Assembly (NCBI RefSeq): GCF_013363995.1
Contig: NZ_JABWGO010000013.1
Location: 124,001-188,000 of the forward strand
Direction: 5' to 3'
Source: Nonomuraea rhodomycinica
Lineage (GTDB): Bacteria > Actinomycetota > Actinomycetes > Streptosporangiales > Streptosporangiaceae
Length of the DNA: 64,000 bases
Part shown: piece by piece, positions 51,694-60,740 of the stretch
Layout of the letters: the number at the start of each line of letters is the position of its first letter
How positions within the stretch are numbered: position 1 is the stretch's first letter
Notes under the pieces: model-generated
The model's input: the letters and a program-made list of their open reading frames with translations, nothing else
What the model was told of the DNA's origin: nothing
Databases searched by the model: none
Position numbers and translations under genes: made by a program

Positions 51694-51739
51694 CTTCCCA
51701 AGCTGACAGCGCGGGTTCGATTCCCGCCACCCGCTCTCA
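51694..51739 (+). mobile_element. Attachment site 2 (tRNA-Gly 3' half duplicate)
   Basis: 46 bases match the tRNA-Gly 3' half at 49412-49457 with one change. It would be attR of the first element and attL of the second. Confidence 0.85.
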
Positions 51740-51754
51740 GAGCCAAGGCCCAGG

Positions 51755-52300
51755 TCAGGGAAAGATCCCAACCCGGGCCTTGATTGTTTCCGGAGCCTTT
51801 CCGATCTTCCGTGCAACCGGCGTGCAACTAGCCCACCGGAGCGAGCGCACCCGCCGAGCCGTTGTCGCCTCGTCGTCGGTCCTGTTGATGTGCCGCTCGA
51901 TCGCATCGGTGATCGCTTTGTCGCTTTCTCTTACGGCGTACTGGTAGATCATCGCGGCCCGGACGTTGTCGTGTCACATCCGAGCCATCAGGCCCTTGAG
52001 CCCGGCCCCAGACTCGGCCGCGATCATGTTTCCGGTGTGCCGGAGATGGTGAACGTGGAGCCCGTCCACGCCGATGGCCTGGACGGCGCACGGCCACGCC
52101 GCGAGCTCGTTGTAACCGCTCCGCCGCAGCGGGCCGCCCTTGGGCGCGGGGAAGACGAGGATGCCGGGATCGTCCTTGGCGTAGACGGCCAGGTGTTCCC
52201 TTCTTACCACCATGCTCGCTTGGCCGGTCAAGCAGACCGGGGAGATGCGATCGAGAGAGCTGGGACTCCGAATAGGACGCTCGCGCGCCGTTTTTTCCAC
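51755..52300 (-). pseudogene. Tyrosine integrase interrupted by a stop codon
   Basis: C-terminal half of a tyrosine recombinase with LAVYAKDDPGILVFPAPKGG, VHHLRHTGNMIAAESGAG and MIYQYAVRESDKAITDAI in one frame. A TGA at about 51974 interrupts the segment after ARM, where the first integrase has MSH. The N-terminus is missing before about 52300. Lies beside att site 2, mirroring the first copy. Confidence 0.8.
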
Positions 52301-52458
52301 TTCGATGCGATTCCGTCAAATGCGGCCCGTGAGTTGTTCGCATCAAATGCACTTCGCGTCATCCCACAAGAGGTCAGGCACAGTACACATCATCCCTGAG
52401 GAACTCCCTCCGGCGGATACTCCAGCTTCGGATCAGCGTGATCGGTGCAGTTCCCCTT

Positions 52459-52478
52459 TCGATTCCCGTCCCGCTCTC
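52459..52478 (+). mobile_element. Attachment site remnant 3
   Basis: tcgattcccgtcccgctctc retains the T-loop end of the tRNA-Gly core with a three-base deletion. It is followed by a decayed integrase remnant. Confidence 0.65.
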
Positions 52479-52489
52479 GGAGCGCAAAG

Positions 52490-52770
52490 CCAGGTCAGAA
52501 ACGCCTTCCGACCTCGACTTTGATTTCACGAGCTTGCCTTCGATCTCCCGCGCCCGCCCGCTACGTGCCCGAACCGTCTGGATCTTGCCTCTTCAGGGCG
52601 TTAGCGATGGCTCGGTCGCGCTCCGCCCATATGGGTCATCAAGGTCGCGGAGCGTGGCCCCGGACTAGGCGGCGAGCGTGTTGCCGGTGTCATATAGATC
52701 ATGAACGCGGAACTGAGAGAGACACGCCCTCTTGAGCGCCGCCGTCCAGACGCGGGTGAGCGGGATGGGC
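52490..52770 (-). pseudogene. Integrase remnant 3
   Basis: Nucleotide similarity to 49470-49800 is clear in patches (terminator, gccttcgatct, ccgtctggatcttgcctcttcagg, gccgccgtccagacgcgggtg), but the frame is broken and segments are deleted. No reading frame survives. Confidence 0.65.
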
Positions 52771-52989
52771 GGAAATTCGGTTCGGCGCCTCTACCTCTCC
52801 GGCCGCGAGCAGTCGGCTGCCTTGATGGGCGGTCTTGACGGCGGTCGGCCGCGCCATCCTGAATTCACCATGAGGCTGGTGCTCACTCGGGAAGGAGACC
52901 CAGGCGCGTATTCGCCCGAGTCGATGCGCCGCTCCAATCCGCGTTCAGTTGCGAGAACACCTCGGCGACCTCATCGCTACCCGCCGGGA

Positions 52990-53277
52990 CGCGGGGCGGT
53001 CTCCTGCCTGATCCACTCCAGATAGCCGCCCGTGCTTGTCGCCAGGGGCACAGCCACGATCTGGGGCACCTCTTAGGAGTGCAGCTCTCGCACCCTCACG
53101 GTCAGGTCCTCGAAGCGCTCCATGGTGGTCTTCATCAACACCAGTCACTTATCGGCCTCGTTGATCTCGCCTCGCCACCACCACTACCGCGAGGCGATCT
53201 CGTCGGCCACCTGAGCCGCCGCAGCCAACCTGGCAGCGACGTCACTGCTGCTCGCGGTTACCTCGATGAACTCAGCC
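52990..53277 (-). pseudogene. CutA-like protein pseudogene
   Basis: Read in one frame with three stop codons, the strand gives AEFIEVTASSSDVAARLAAA, WWWRGEINEADK, LVLMKTTMERFEDLTVRVRE and EVPQIVAVPLATSTGGYLEW. This follows the CutA divalent-cation tolerance fold (YWWxGE ... TTxxRFExL ... HPYEVPEIVAVPV). The tryptophan before LVLMKTT and the tyrosine of HPYE are stop codons here, so it is dead. Bases 52771-52989 hold nothing recognised. Confidence 0.7.
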
Positions 53278-53521
53278 CACGCCGTTTGCCGCGGCGCGCA
53301 GCGCCGCGGTGCCCCCGAACCCTCCGCCCTCCGCACCGACCGGACGCTCCGACCGGGGTTGCCACGCCGCGGTACAAATACAGCCGTCACTATCGCCACG
53401 TCATGGCCGCCGCCAAAGACGGCTTGAAACGATCGACGAGCCAAGGCTCATTCGTCGGCCCTGACTCACCGGGAACGTGGCTGCAGGTCTTCTGCAGGTG
53501 ATCTGTGCGGGAGAATGCCCC

Positions 53522-54691
53522 ATGCTCTTTGGGTTGGATGCTCTGGAGAATTACGACTGGTCTTGCTTGGTTCACGCCTATGGCCAGGCCACCGATACTC
53601 CCGACCATCTTCGGCGGCTTGTGCGTGATGATGACCCGGCGTGGGAGGACACGATCGTCCACCTTCACACAGCGGTCACTCACCAGGGCTCCGTCTATCC
53701 CGCCACGGCCCCGGTCGCGACCGTGGTCGCCGGGTTGCTTCAGGAGCCGAGGTTCGATCGTCCCCTCTCATACGGTTGGCAGGAGCCACAGCGGCCTGTT
53801 CGCGCACACCTCCTCGACTTTCTCGCAGCTGTGGCCGAGAGCACCGAGCCGGATCGAAGTGATAGTGAGCTCTGGTCGATGTACCACAATCGTCGGCAGA
53901 GAGACCCGGATGACCCATGGGACATCGAAACGCCCGCCTGGGCATACGACGCCGTCATGGAGTGCAGGAGCATCGCTCCCGCCCTGGTGGGTCCGGTCCT
54001 GCGATGCTTGTCCGACGGCGATCCACGCACGCGTGTTGCGGCGATATCCGCAGCGGCGGCGCTGTGCCAGGTGCCCACGGTTTCGAGCCGGCGCTCCGAG
54101 ATCGTTACCCTTATCGAAGATCGTGCTCGCAACGCCGCTACTTTCCACGAGCGCGCCGAGGCGCTGGAGACGCTCGACCATTTCGGCGGTGTGAGCAGGT
54201 CATTCCTCTTCGATCGGCATCCCGGCGTTCGGCTCGTCGCGGCGTTCTCCTCAAGCCTCGCACACGATCCTGACAGCTCGTCGGCTGTGTGGCACGCGGT
54301 GACCACCGCCGAGCAGGCCGCAGCGTGGTACGCCGATTCGCTCATGCTGCCCGCAACCATAGGTTGGCCGAACCATCTGCTTCACCAGGCGGTCCGCCGG
54401 GTGACGAACTTCGCCGAACTCTTGCCCACCGCCGTCGTAGTGGCAACCACGCCGCTCCACCCCACAACTATCAAGGATCTGGAACTTCTCCTGGAGAGGG
54501 CCTTTCCGGAGGCGTTCTCGCCAGGCGATTCGCTCGACAATGAGCAGCGAACTTTCCTCCGAGCTCTTCTCGATAACAGTAGCCTCTGGGAGTCGGCGCC
54601 TGGGGAAGCGTCACAGGAACTGGGTATTTCTCTCGCTCTCGTAGGATTTCCTGCCGATCATGCGTCTTTGTCGGCCATAGTGGGCTCCTGA
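53522..54691 (+). CDS. HEAT-like repeat protein in tRNA-Gly island
   Basis: 389 residues of amphipathic helical pairs with HEAT-like spacing (for example VLRCLSDGDPRTRVAAISAAAAL and DHFGGVSRSFLFDRHPGVRLVAAFSSSLA). No signal peptide or enzymatic motif. Such proteins often bind other proteins or act as immunity factors in toxin islands. ATG 53522 is preceded by GGGAG. Base composition is less GC-rich than the flanking core genes, consistent with transfer. Confidence 0.7.
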   Translation: MLFGLDALENYDWSCLVHAYGQATDTPDHLRRLVRDDDPAWEDTIVHLHTAVTHQGSVYPATAPVATVVAGLLQEPRFDRPLSYGWQEPQRPVRAHLLDFLAAVAESTEPDRSDSELWSMYHNRRQRDPDDPWDIETPAWAYDAVMECRSIAPALVGPVLRCLSDGDPRTRVAAISAAAALCQVPTVSSRRSEIVTLIEDRARNAATFHERAEALETLDHFGGVSRSFLFDRHPGVRLVAAFSSSLAHDPDSSSAVWHAVTTAEQAAAWYADSLMLPATIGWPNHLLHQAVRRVTNFAELLPTAVVVATTPLHPTTIKDLELLLERAFPEAFSPGDSLDNEQRTFLRALLDNSSLWESAPGEASQELGISLALVGFPADHASLSAIVGS

Positions 54692-55124
54692 GGTTATGAA
54701 CTGCGCGAGATACGCTCGCCCATTGGGCTGATGCGGTTTGGTGGCCACACCGTCGGTGGGAGCTCAGGTCTCCCGCGCTCCATGGGTCAGAGGCCCCGAC
54801 GGACATTCGAAAGATTCGAGCTGTCCGTCTTTGAAAGCCGCTGCCCGTGGTGCACGCAGCGGCCCTCTGAGCGAGAGTGCGTACTGCCCGTGTTCATCCG
54901 ATCTCGACCAACCGCCGGTCCGATACAGCCCGCACGATCGCCCCGCCGAGAATCACGCGTGCTCGAAGCGCTCCCCCGCAGGCCAGCGTTTCCCCGGCTC
55001 ACGCACGGAGCGGGCCGCCCCTTGGCCACCGGGATGAACAGAGCGCCTGGTTCATTGCCGACGTAGGTGGCCAGACCATCGGGCCGGAGTTCCTGGCGCT
55101 GCGATCAGCGTGGATGGAGGGGGG
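54692..55124. other. Decayed intergenic sequence
   Basis: About 430 bases with no intact gene. The last ~100 bases in frame 1 (FIADVGGQTIGPEFLALRSA) look like the C-terminus of a lost gene without a start. Confidence 0.5.
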
Positions 55125-55787
55125 CTAGATCTCCGTTCTCGCCTGCTCGATCTGCCGCACGACGGCATGGGCGCCATGCGCCTGTGCGATGGCGTGCGCC
55201 TCGTCGAGTGTCGCGAGCGCGTCCGCCCGGCGGCCCTGGGCGGCGGCGATGTAGGCCAGCCCGACCATGTTGGCGGCCACGCCCGGCAGGGCCCCGATCT
55301 CCTGGCGCAGCCGCGACGACTCCTCCAGCCGCTCGCGCGCTTCATCCAGCCGACCGGCCATGTGTGCCGCGACGCCCAGATGCCGCAGAGCCTCGGACTT
55401 GGTCAGTTTGTCGCCGACCTGCTCCGCCAACCGGCAGGATTGCTCCAGCTCCGGGACCGCGGTCTCGTTGTCACGCCGGATGACCTGATGTAAGCAGCCG
55501 ATCCAGAACAACGCCTCGGCCTCACCCCGCACGTCACCCAGCGTCCGGTACAGCTCGATCGCGCGCTCGAACAACGGCAGCTCAGCCGGATCCTCGACGG
55601 GCGACGAGCCGAGGCCGGCGCGCTCGCTGAGGAACCGCGCGTGCAGTATCCGCCCACGGGCCAACGTGATATCGGCCTCCACCGCGTCCAGGTCGCGTTC
55701 GGCCTTGGTCAACACGCTGGCGTCACCGCTGAACACCGCCTGTTCGTAGAGCGTCCTGGCCCGTTCGATCCGGTCTTCGGCGCTCAT
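55125..55787 (-). CDS. TPR-repeat protein
   Basis: 220 residues, mostly tetratricopeptide repeats: FERAIELYRTLGDVRGEAEALFWIG, KLTKSEALRHLGVAAHMAGRLDEARERLEES and VAANMVGLAYIAAAQGRRADALATLDEA. No signal or enzymatic domain. Such proteins scaffold protein contacts. ATG 55787 is preferred; a start 15 codons upstream is possible but adds an Ala/Gly-rich tail. Confidence 0.75.
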   Translation of the reverse strand: MSAEDRIERARTLYEQAVFSGDASVLTKAERDLDAVEADITLARGRILHARFLSERAGLGSSPVEDPAELPLFERAIELYRTLGDVRGEAEALFWIGCLHQVIRRDNETAVPELEQSCRLAEQVGDKLTKSEALRHLGVAAHMAGRLDEARERLEESSRLRQEIGALPGVAANMVGLAYIAAAQGRRADALATLDEAHAIAQAHGAHAVVRQIEQARTEI

Positions 55788-56237
55788 CGCTGCCCCCGCC
55801 CTGGCATCGCCACCACGTGCTGGTTCGGCCATACCGTACTCCGGTCCGGGATCGCCATGTGGACGGTCGCGATGAGTGGGTTGTCCCGCGTGGCTACGCG
55901 CAGGTCATTCGCGCGGATGGCGGCCGGTTCGGGCGGATCGAAGGAGCTGCGGTCCTGCGCCACCTCGTGCTGACATGGCCGTACCGGCCATCTGTGCCGC
56001 CCTGGCCGCGAAGGAGAGCGGACACCCCGTCATCCAGGCATGCAGCGACGCCTACAAGTCCTACGCCGTCGATGATGTCCCGGCCTTGACGGCCGTCGCC
56101 ACCCGCACTCGGCAACCGCCCCGATCAGCCTCTCGCGGCTGCTGGCAGTCACACCAACCTCGACGCGCCGCCACGCGGTTCGAGCTCGCGGGCCGCTCAC
56201 TTCTCAACACCCCTATCGAACGAAGGATCATGGTGAC
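55788..56237. other. Decayed island sequence without a supportable gene
   Basis: About 450 bases. Short readable stretches occur on the plus strand (VDGRDEWVVPRGYAQVIRAD near 55860), but they are broken by frameshifts; nothing intact can be supported. Confidence 0.5.
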
Positions 56238-56576
56238 ATGGGCACCTGGATCTACGTACGCGGCTGGCTGGAGTTCTACGGGCAACGGGCCGAGGCGCAG
56301 GACATCATCCGCCGAGGAGAAGGAAAGGGGTGGACCTTCCCCGAAGGTGGCTGGCTTGATGCGGCCTGCTATGCCCGCAGCGTCCGCGATGCTGACGAGG
56401 TGCTCGCCCCGCTTCGCCAGATCGCTGCCCTGCCGGCCATCGACGAGGACGGCGATCGCGTTTGTGGCCTGTTCTTCGCGTTCCATGAGAAGAACGGTCA
56501 AGAGGAGTGGCAGATTCGAGATGGCGACGTCCTCATCCGTCCAGCCTCGCCACGCTATGACTATCTGTGGAAATAG
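56238..56576 (+). CDS. Hypothetical protein in tRNA-Gly island
   Basis: 112 residues, not recognised. Aromatic-rich and mixed alpha/beta: WIYVRGWLEFYGQRAEAQDI at the N-terminus and WQIRDGDVLIRPASPRYDYL at the C-terminus. AGGATC lies about ten bases before the ATG. No signal or membrane span. It ends 58 bases before attachment remnant 4. Confidence 0.6.
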   Translation: MGTWIYVRGWLEFYGQRAEAQDIIRRGEGKGWTFPEGGWLDAACYARSVRDADEVLAPLRQIAALPAIDEDGDRVCGLFFAFHEKNGQEEWQIRDGDVLIRPASPRYDYLWK

Positions 56577-56634
56577 AGGTCTCGGCGCCGGCAGGGGTGC
56601 TCCGGCTCCGGGGTGACCGCCGCGCCGGGCGCTG

Positions 56635-56697
56635 TCGATTCCCGTCACCCGCTCTCAGAGCGAAAAGCCAGGTCAGGGACGTCTTCCCGACCTGGCC
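56635..56697 (+). mobile_element. Attachment site remnant 4 with terminator
   Basis: tcgattcccgtcacccgctctcagagcgaaaagccaggtc restates the tRNA-Gly T-loop end and terminator of 49435-49475 almost exactly. It marks the far end of the accreted island. Confidence 0.75.
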
Positions 56698-56800
56698 GCT
56701 GATTTTCGCGGCTTGCCTTCGATGTCTCCCGAGGGCGTCGGCGACGGACCCGTCTCGCTTCATCGGGGTGTGCCGGCGCGCTCGACTCTCGCAGCGGCCG
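56698..56800 (-). pseudogene. Integrase remnant 4
   Basis: Patches matching 49500-49640 (gcttgccttcgat, ccgagggcgtcggcgacgg, catcgcggtgtg-like) remain after the attachment copy, including the C-terminal integrase part. No frame is open. Confidence 0.6.
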
Positions 56801-56832
56801 GGATGCCTCCAGCCATCTCCATGTGGGTCTTG

Positions 56833-57285
56833 CTACCGCATACCCATCTTCCACATCCAGGTGAGCATCGCGATGAGCGCGACGAACATGACACCGGTGG
56901 AGGCATACGCAGCCAGGTCGAGCGGACCGGCGGTGTGGGGATAGCCGCCATCAGTTGCTGCGAACATGTAGAAGATGGAGGACAGGAGCGGAAAAGCCAC
57001 GAAGCCGATACCCACGGAGCCCTGAAGCTGCCGCCGATGGGAATCATCGACCGCCTCTCCTGAAATGGGCTCGGGATGCTCACCTCGTCGAGACCGTCGA
57101 ATCCCCTCGAATGAGGCTCCTATCGCCAGAGCAACCGCGGTCACTTTGACCGCCAGAAGGAGCCAGAAGAACGGCCCACGCACGTATACCTCGGCGCCGC
57201 TGAGCCACCTTGCCAGATAGAGCACTCCCAGCAGCCCACATACGCCTAAGACAACCTTGTGCGAAGCGGGCACTCTCGACAGCAT
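56833..57285 (-). CDS. Four-span membrane protein
   Basis: 150 residues with hydrophobic segments at about 9-30, 36-60, 93-113 and 123-145, and a basic loop (RRSRRGEHPEPISG) between the second and third. No family recognised. It lies just outside attachment remnant 4, so it may be core sequence or a last cargo gene. The 340 bases upstream, to the PIN gene, contain nothing I can support. Confidence 0.6.
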   Translation of the reverse strand: MLSRVPASHKVVLGVCGLLGVLYLARWLSGAEVYVRGPFFWLLLAVKVTAVALAIGASFEGIRRSRRGEHPEPISGEAVDDSHRRQLQGSVGIGFVAFPLLSSIFYMFAATDGGYPHTAGPLDLAAYASTGVMFVALIAMLTWMWKMGMR

Positions 57286-57632
57286 TCCACGATTGTGGTG
57301 GGAGCACGTCAACACTGCAAGACCAGCCTCCGGGCCTGGCGTTTCGGCTCGAGGATGATCGCCCCGCCGGTCCGAGGTCCGTGGGTGCTGAGGTGGAAAG
57401 GAGGAGTAGGTGTGCTCGGCGCGCAAGGCAGGCCAGGTAAGCGGTTGGTCAGCCACGGTCACTAACGGCCCACCGCCTTTTAAGGAGCTCCGACCCCGGA
57501 GCGATCGTCGCGTCTCGCGCCGGGACGATATGTGGCTGAGGCGCTGACCTGGTCGTGTCTTGCGAGGGACTCCGTGCTCATGCCCCCTTGCGGCCTCCCC
57601 GGTCGTCGTCCGCGACATCGGGATGGCATACC

Positions 57633-58181
57633 TCATTGATATTCGATGAGCCCCTGCTCCTGCGCCCACCGCCTGAAACCGCCTGGGCCGAAGGGGAGAA
57701 AGTACTCGCCCGCGATCAGATCATCGGCAAGCGCCTCCACCATGGGCACGGTCAGTTGCCCTTCTCGAATCGCACTGCAGAGCAGCGGGAGGGTCGCGGT
57801 GACCCGAATGCCTTCCTCTTCGGCGATGGTGCGGGGAACGCTGTCGTCGAGCACCGTCTCAAAACCGCGAGTCTTTCCCAGGGCAAGCACGCCGCATTCG
57901 CCGCGGTTCCGTCCATTGGCGACCAGTCGCTGCTCATAGGCCGCGAAGGCCATCAGGAACGTCACGTCATTGCTGCGGTCAACGCTGATCCAGCCTGCGT
58001 CGAGGACCTGGCGCAAGGCAGGGTGATCATGGACCTGGTACTTGAGCTCGTGTTCGACGCTCTCCGGGACGATGACAGGGCGGTCACCGGCGAGGAACTT
58101 CAGAACGCCCAACCACCCATTCACAGCGAAGTGCCGCAGCGGACCGGTGTCGAAGACTAATGCGTCCGACGGCGGCGTCAC
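57633..58181 (-). CDS. PIN-domain toxin-like protein
   Basis: 182 residues. PIN-fold acidic residues are visible: VFDTGPLRHF near residue 10, GECGVLAL around 94 and VLDDSVPR around 110. The middle region and C-terminal GPGGFRRWAQ do not match VapC closely. It overlaps the XRE-ImmA gene by four bases, the order of a toxin-antitoxin module, with a ribonuclease activity expected by family. Confidence 0.8.
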   Translation of the reverse strand: MTPPSDALVFDTGPLRHFAVNGWLGVLKFLAGDRPVIVPESVEHELKYQVHDHPALRQVLDAGWISVDRSNDVTFLMAFAAYEQRLVANGRNRGECGVLALGKTRGFETVLDDSVPRTIAEEEGIRVTATLPLLCSAIREGQLTVPMVEALADDLIAGEYFLPFGPGGFRRWAQEQGLIEYQ

Positions 58182-59299
58182 GACACGAACTTCCAGATCT
58201 CGTCCTCCCTGCGCTTCCGGCGCGAGGGCAGGTCGTATTCGGTGAAGGTGCCGTGGAGGAGTTCCAGCGCGCGTTCCTGGCTGATCCGCTCTTCACGGAA
58301 GGCACATAGGATCGCCTTCTGATATGAAACGGGCAGGCTCGTTCCTTCCAGGTCGGCTGAGACAACCAGCCCGAATTCCACGATGTCAGCACGAGTGGTC
58401 GTGACACCGCGAACCAGTGCAGCGCCCTCACCGTTGACGAGGTCCAACTCTTCCAGCCTTCTGGAGAGCGTTGCCATGTCGACCCGGAATCTGCTGGCGA
58501 GCAGCACAGCAGCTTCGCGAAGTTCGCGCGACCCATACTCGGCCCATGCAGCCCGTACGCCGTGCTCGGGCAGCAGCAGCGCCCGCGCGAACCGGTCCAG
58601 GCGCGTCTCGATGTCGCCGCCCTGCCGGTCGGCGACCCTCCAGTCGACGGTGTACTCGTCGGCGATCAGGTAGTGGCCCAACTCGTGAGCCGCCGCGAGG
58701 CGGCGGCGTCCCACCTTGTTGTGGCTGTTGACCAGACTCACCCCACCGCGTCGCAGCAAGATCGTCCCGGCGTCGGCTGTATCCACCCCGAGATCGACGG
58801 AGAAGATCAGGAGGCCGAGCGCGGCAGCCTTGGCGACCAGGTCGTGCACGGGTTCCGTGTCAGTGAGGCCGAGCATGGTCCGCGCGGTGGCCGCGAGAGC
58901 TTCGGCGTCCGATGATGTTCTGGGAGGAGGAGACGGCGCGAAGTCATCTCCAGGCAGCGCGAGCTCGTCAGGGGCCAGTTCATCGACGAACTCGACGTCA
59001 GCAGCGATACTCGCCAGCAGTTTGTCGATCTTCGAGTCGACCGTGTCCAGGCCCTGACTCGAGCGATGGGAGACCAGCGCCGGGATCGGCTCCGAGAAGA
59101 ACGAGGACATGGTCACGCCAAGAGACGCCGCGATATCCGACAGTTCGAGGGCACTGACCTTGCGGATGCCACTTTCGATTTTGTTCACTGCCGTTCGCTC
59201 AAGGCCCACGAGCTGAGCAAGTTCGCCCTGCTTCAAGCCGGCCCGTTCACGCGCCTCCCGGACTCTGGCACCGAGCGTCTTCTCGTCCACCTCAGCCAT
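58178..59299 (-). CDS. XRE/ImmA-IrrE metallopeptidase, antitoxin-like
   Basis: 373 residues. An XRE helix-turn-helix (residues 8-65, LKQGELAQLVGLERTAVNKIE) is followed by a linker, then the ImmA/IrrE zinc peptidase HELGH motif (AAHELGHYLIADEYTV) near residue 215. Partner PIN gene overlaps its stop. Peptidase-antitoxins of this family often cleave a repressor or the toxin partner. I start at ATG 59299, which lies inside a long dyad; longer starts upstream have no ribosome site. Confidence 0.85.
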   Translation of the reverse strand: MAEVDEKTLGARVREARERAGLKQGELAQLVGLERTAVNKIESGIRKVSALELSDIAASLGVTMSSFFSEPIPALVSHRSSQGLDTVDSKIDKLLASIAADVEFVDELAPDELALPGDDFAPSPPPRTSSDAEALAATARTMLGLTDTEPVHDLVAKAAALGLLIFSVDLGVDTADAGTILLRRGGVSLVNSHNKVGRRRLAAAHELGHYLIADEYTVDWRVADRQGGDIETRLDRFARALLLPEHGVRAAWAEYGSRELREAAVLLASRFRVDMATLSRRLEELDLVNGEGAALVRGVTTTRADIVEFGLVVSADLEGTSLPVSYQKAILCAFREERISQERALELLHGTFTEYDLPSRRKRREDEIWKFVS

Positions 59300-59321
59300 G
59301 TGTACGATTTTCGCACACATG
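59297..59321. promoter_or_regulatory. Long dyad over the XRE-ImmA start codon
   Basis: CATGTGTACGA and TCGCACACATG are 11-base arms separated by TTT, with one mismatched pair. The left arm contains the start codon (reverse strand) of the XRE gene, so the regulator can both bind and shut off its own start. No ribosome site is seen, so transcription probably begins inside the dyad. Confidence 0.75.
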
Positions 59322-59476
59322 GAGGCCAGAGGCACGCACGCGGTTGTGCTACCGCCACCGCCTCTCCGTTCCCCTTCGGTCTGTCACACGTAGGCCACGC
59401 CTGGCTTCATCAACAATGACGACGGCGAGGTTCTGGCGGTTCTCGGAGCGGGAGGCGGCGGGGGCCGCCCAGGGGT

Positions 59477-59890
59477 CTAGCCTCGCGCAGTCCGCGTGTA
59501 CGCGGGGTGACGACGAGCGACGGTGCCGGGTTGCTGCGGCGTCGGGTTGCCGCTCAGGGCCTGCAGGAGCCGGTCCCGTACGGCGGCCAGCTCGGCGATC
59601 CGCTCCTCCAGGACCGCGACCTTTCTCGTCACCGCTTCCACGCTGGGCGGGCAAGCCGGCACCAGTGAGACGTCGCCGTCGTCCAGGCAGGGCAGGAAGT
59701 CCCGTACGTCCTGGGCGGTGAAGCCGTTGGACAGCAAGAGCTGGATGTTGCGGACCTTGGTCACCGCTCTGCCGTCGTACTGCCGGTAGCCGTTGGCGGC
59801 CCGTTCCGGCTGCAGCAGGCCCTGTTGCTCGTAGTACCGCAGGGCCCGGACGGTGACGCCGCTCGCCCGCGCCAGCTCCCCGATCAGCAC
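59477..59890 (-). CDS. MerR family regulator
   Basis: 137 residues. N-terminal MerR helix-turn-helix GELARASGVTVRALRYYEQQGLL and coiled coil VAVLEERIAELAAVRDRLLQAL. No conserved metal-binding cysteines (only Cys at DFLPCLDD and VPACPP), so it may sense an organic or redox signal. It is nine bases downstream of the SDR gene, and a MerR-type operator lies upstream of that gene. Confidence 0.9.
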   Translation of the reverse strand: MLIGELARASGVTVRALRYYEQQGLLQPERAANGYRQYDGRAVTKVRNIQLLLSNGFTAQDVRDFLPCLDDGDVSLVPACPPSVEAVTRKVAVLEERIAELAAVRDRLLQALSGNPTPQQPGTVARRHPAYTRTARG

Positions 59891-59899
59891 CGTCCGAGT

Positions 59900-60676
59900 T
59901 TACGCCTGCTGTCCCGCCGCCACGGAGAGGCCGCCGTCGACGCGGACCACCGTGCCGGTGAGGTACGCGGCCTCGGGGCGCGCCACGTTCACGATCCACC
60001 AGGCGATCTCGGCCGGCTGGGCGACGCGGCCGAGCGGGATGCGTCCGACGAGTCCCTCGCCTGCGGCGGCGATCTGCTCCGGGGTGAACCCGGCGTAGGC
60101 CAGCACGGGTGTGGCGGTGATGCCGGGCGCCACGGACACGACGCGCACGCCCTTGGGCGCGAGCTCCACTGCCCAGGTGGCCGTCAGGAAGTCGAGAGCG
60201 ACCTTGGTCGAGCCGTAGACCGAGTTGTCCGGCCAGCCGCCCCAGGGCGGGTTGGAGGACACGTTCACGATCGTCCCCTTCACCGAGGCCAGGTGCGGCA
60301 GGGCGGCCTGGGACAGGAAGAGGGGGGCGAGGAGATTGGTGGCGATCTGTTCTTCGGCGGTACGGCGGTCGATCGCGCCGAGCGCGGCGGGGCGGGTGAT
60401 CGCCGCGTTGTTGACCAGGACGTCGATGCGCCCCAGCCGCTGCGTCGCCGCCTCGACGATCCGCTCGGGACCGTCGGCTGCCGCGGCGTCGGCGGCGAAG
60501 GCGCTGATCGAGGAGTGCGCGGCAGCGGCCTCCTCCAGGCGCGCAGCGGTGCGACCGACGACGAGCACCTGCGCGCCCTCCGCGGCGAACCGGTGAGCCG
60601 CGGCTCGGCCGATCCCCGTGCCGGCTCCGGTGATCACCACGCCTTTGCCTGCGAAACTGCCCGAGATGCCGCTCAT
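59900..60676 (-). CDS. Short-chain dehydrogenase/reductase
   Basis: 258 residues, classical SDR. Cofactor motif TGAGTGIG at residues 16-23, NNAAI at ~86-90 (Asn-Asn-Ala-Ala rather than NNAG), and catalytic YGSTK near 158. C-terminal VDGGLSV matches the family. Cotranscribed with the MerR gene and probably its regulated target. Substrate unknown. Confidence 0.87.
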   Translation of the reverse strand: MSGISGSFAGKGVVITGAGTGIGRAAAHRFAAEGAQVLVVGRTAARLEEAAAAHSSISAFAADAAAADGPERIVEAATQRLGRIDVLVNNAAITRPAALGAIDRRTAEEQIATNLLAPLFLSQAALPHLASVKGTIVNVSSNPPWGGWPDNSVYGSTKVALDFLTATWAVELAPKGVRVVSVAPGITATPVLAYAGFTPEQIAAAGEGLVGRIPLGRVAQPAEIAWWIVNVARPEAAYLTGTVVRVDGGLSVAAGQQA

Positions 60677-60740
60677 GAGTGTCCCTCTCCGTAAGTGCTC
60701 TGTAGGTGCTCTGCACGTGAGTGAACGGGACGCTAAAGGC

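Noticed and set aside
49383..52480. Several tRNA-Gly genes
   Set aside because: Only the first copy has an acceptor and D-arm; the others retain just the 3' half or T-loop end, so they are att duplicates.
53000..53280. Possible novel small gene near the island centre
   Set aside because: Re-reading in one frame with stops allowed shows a CutA pseudogene instead.
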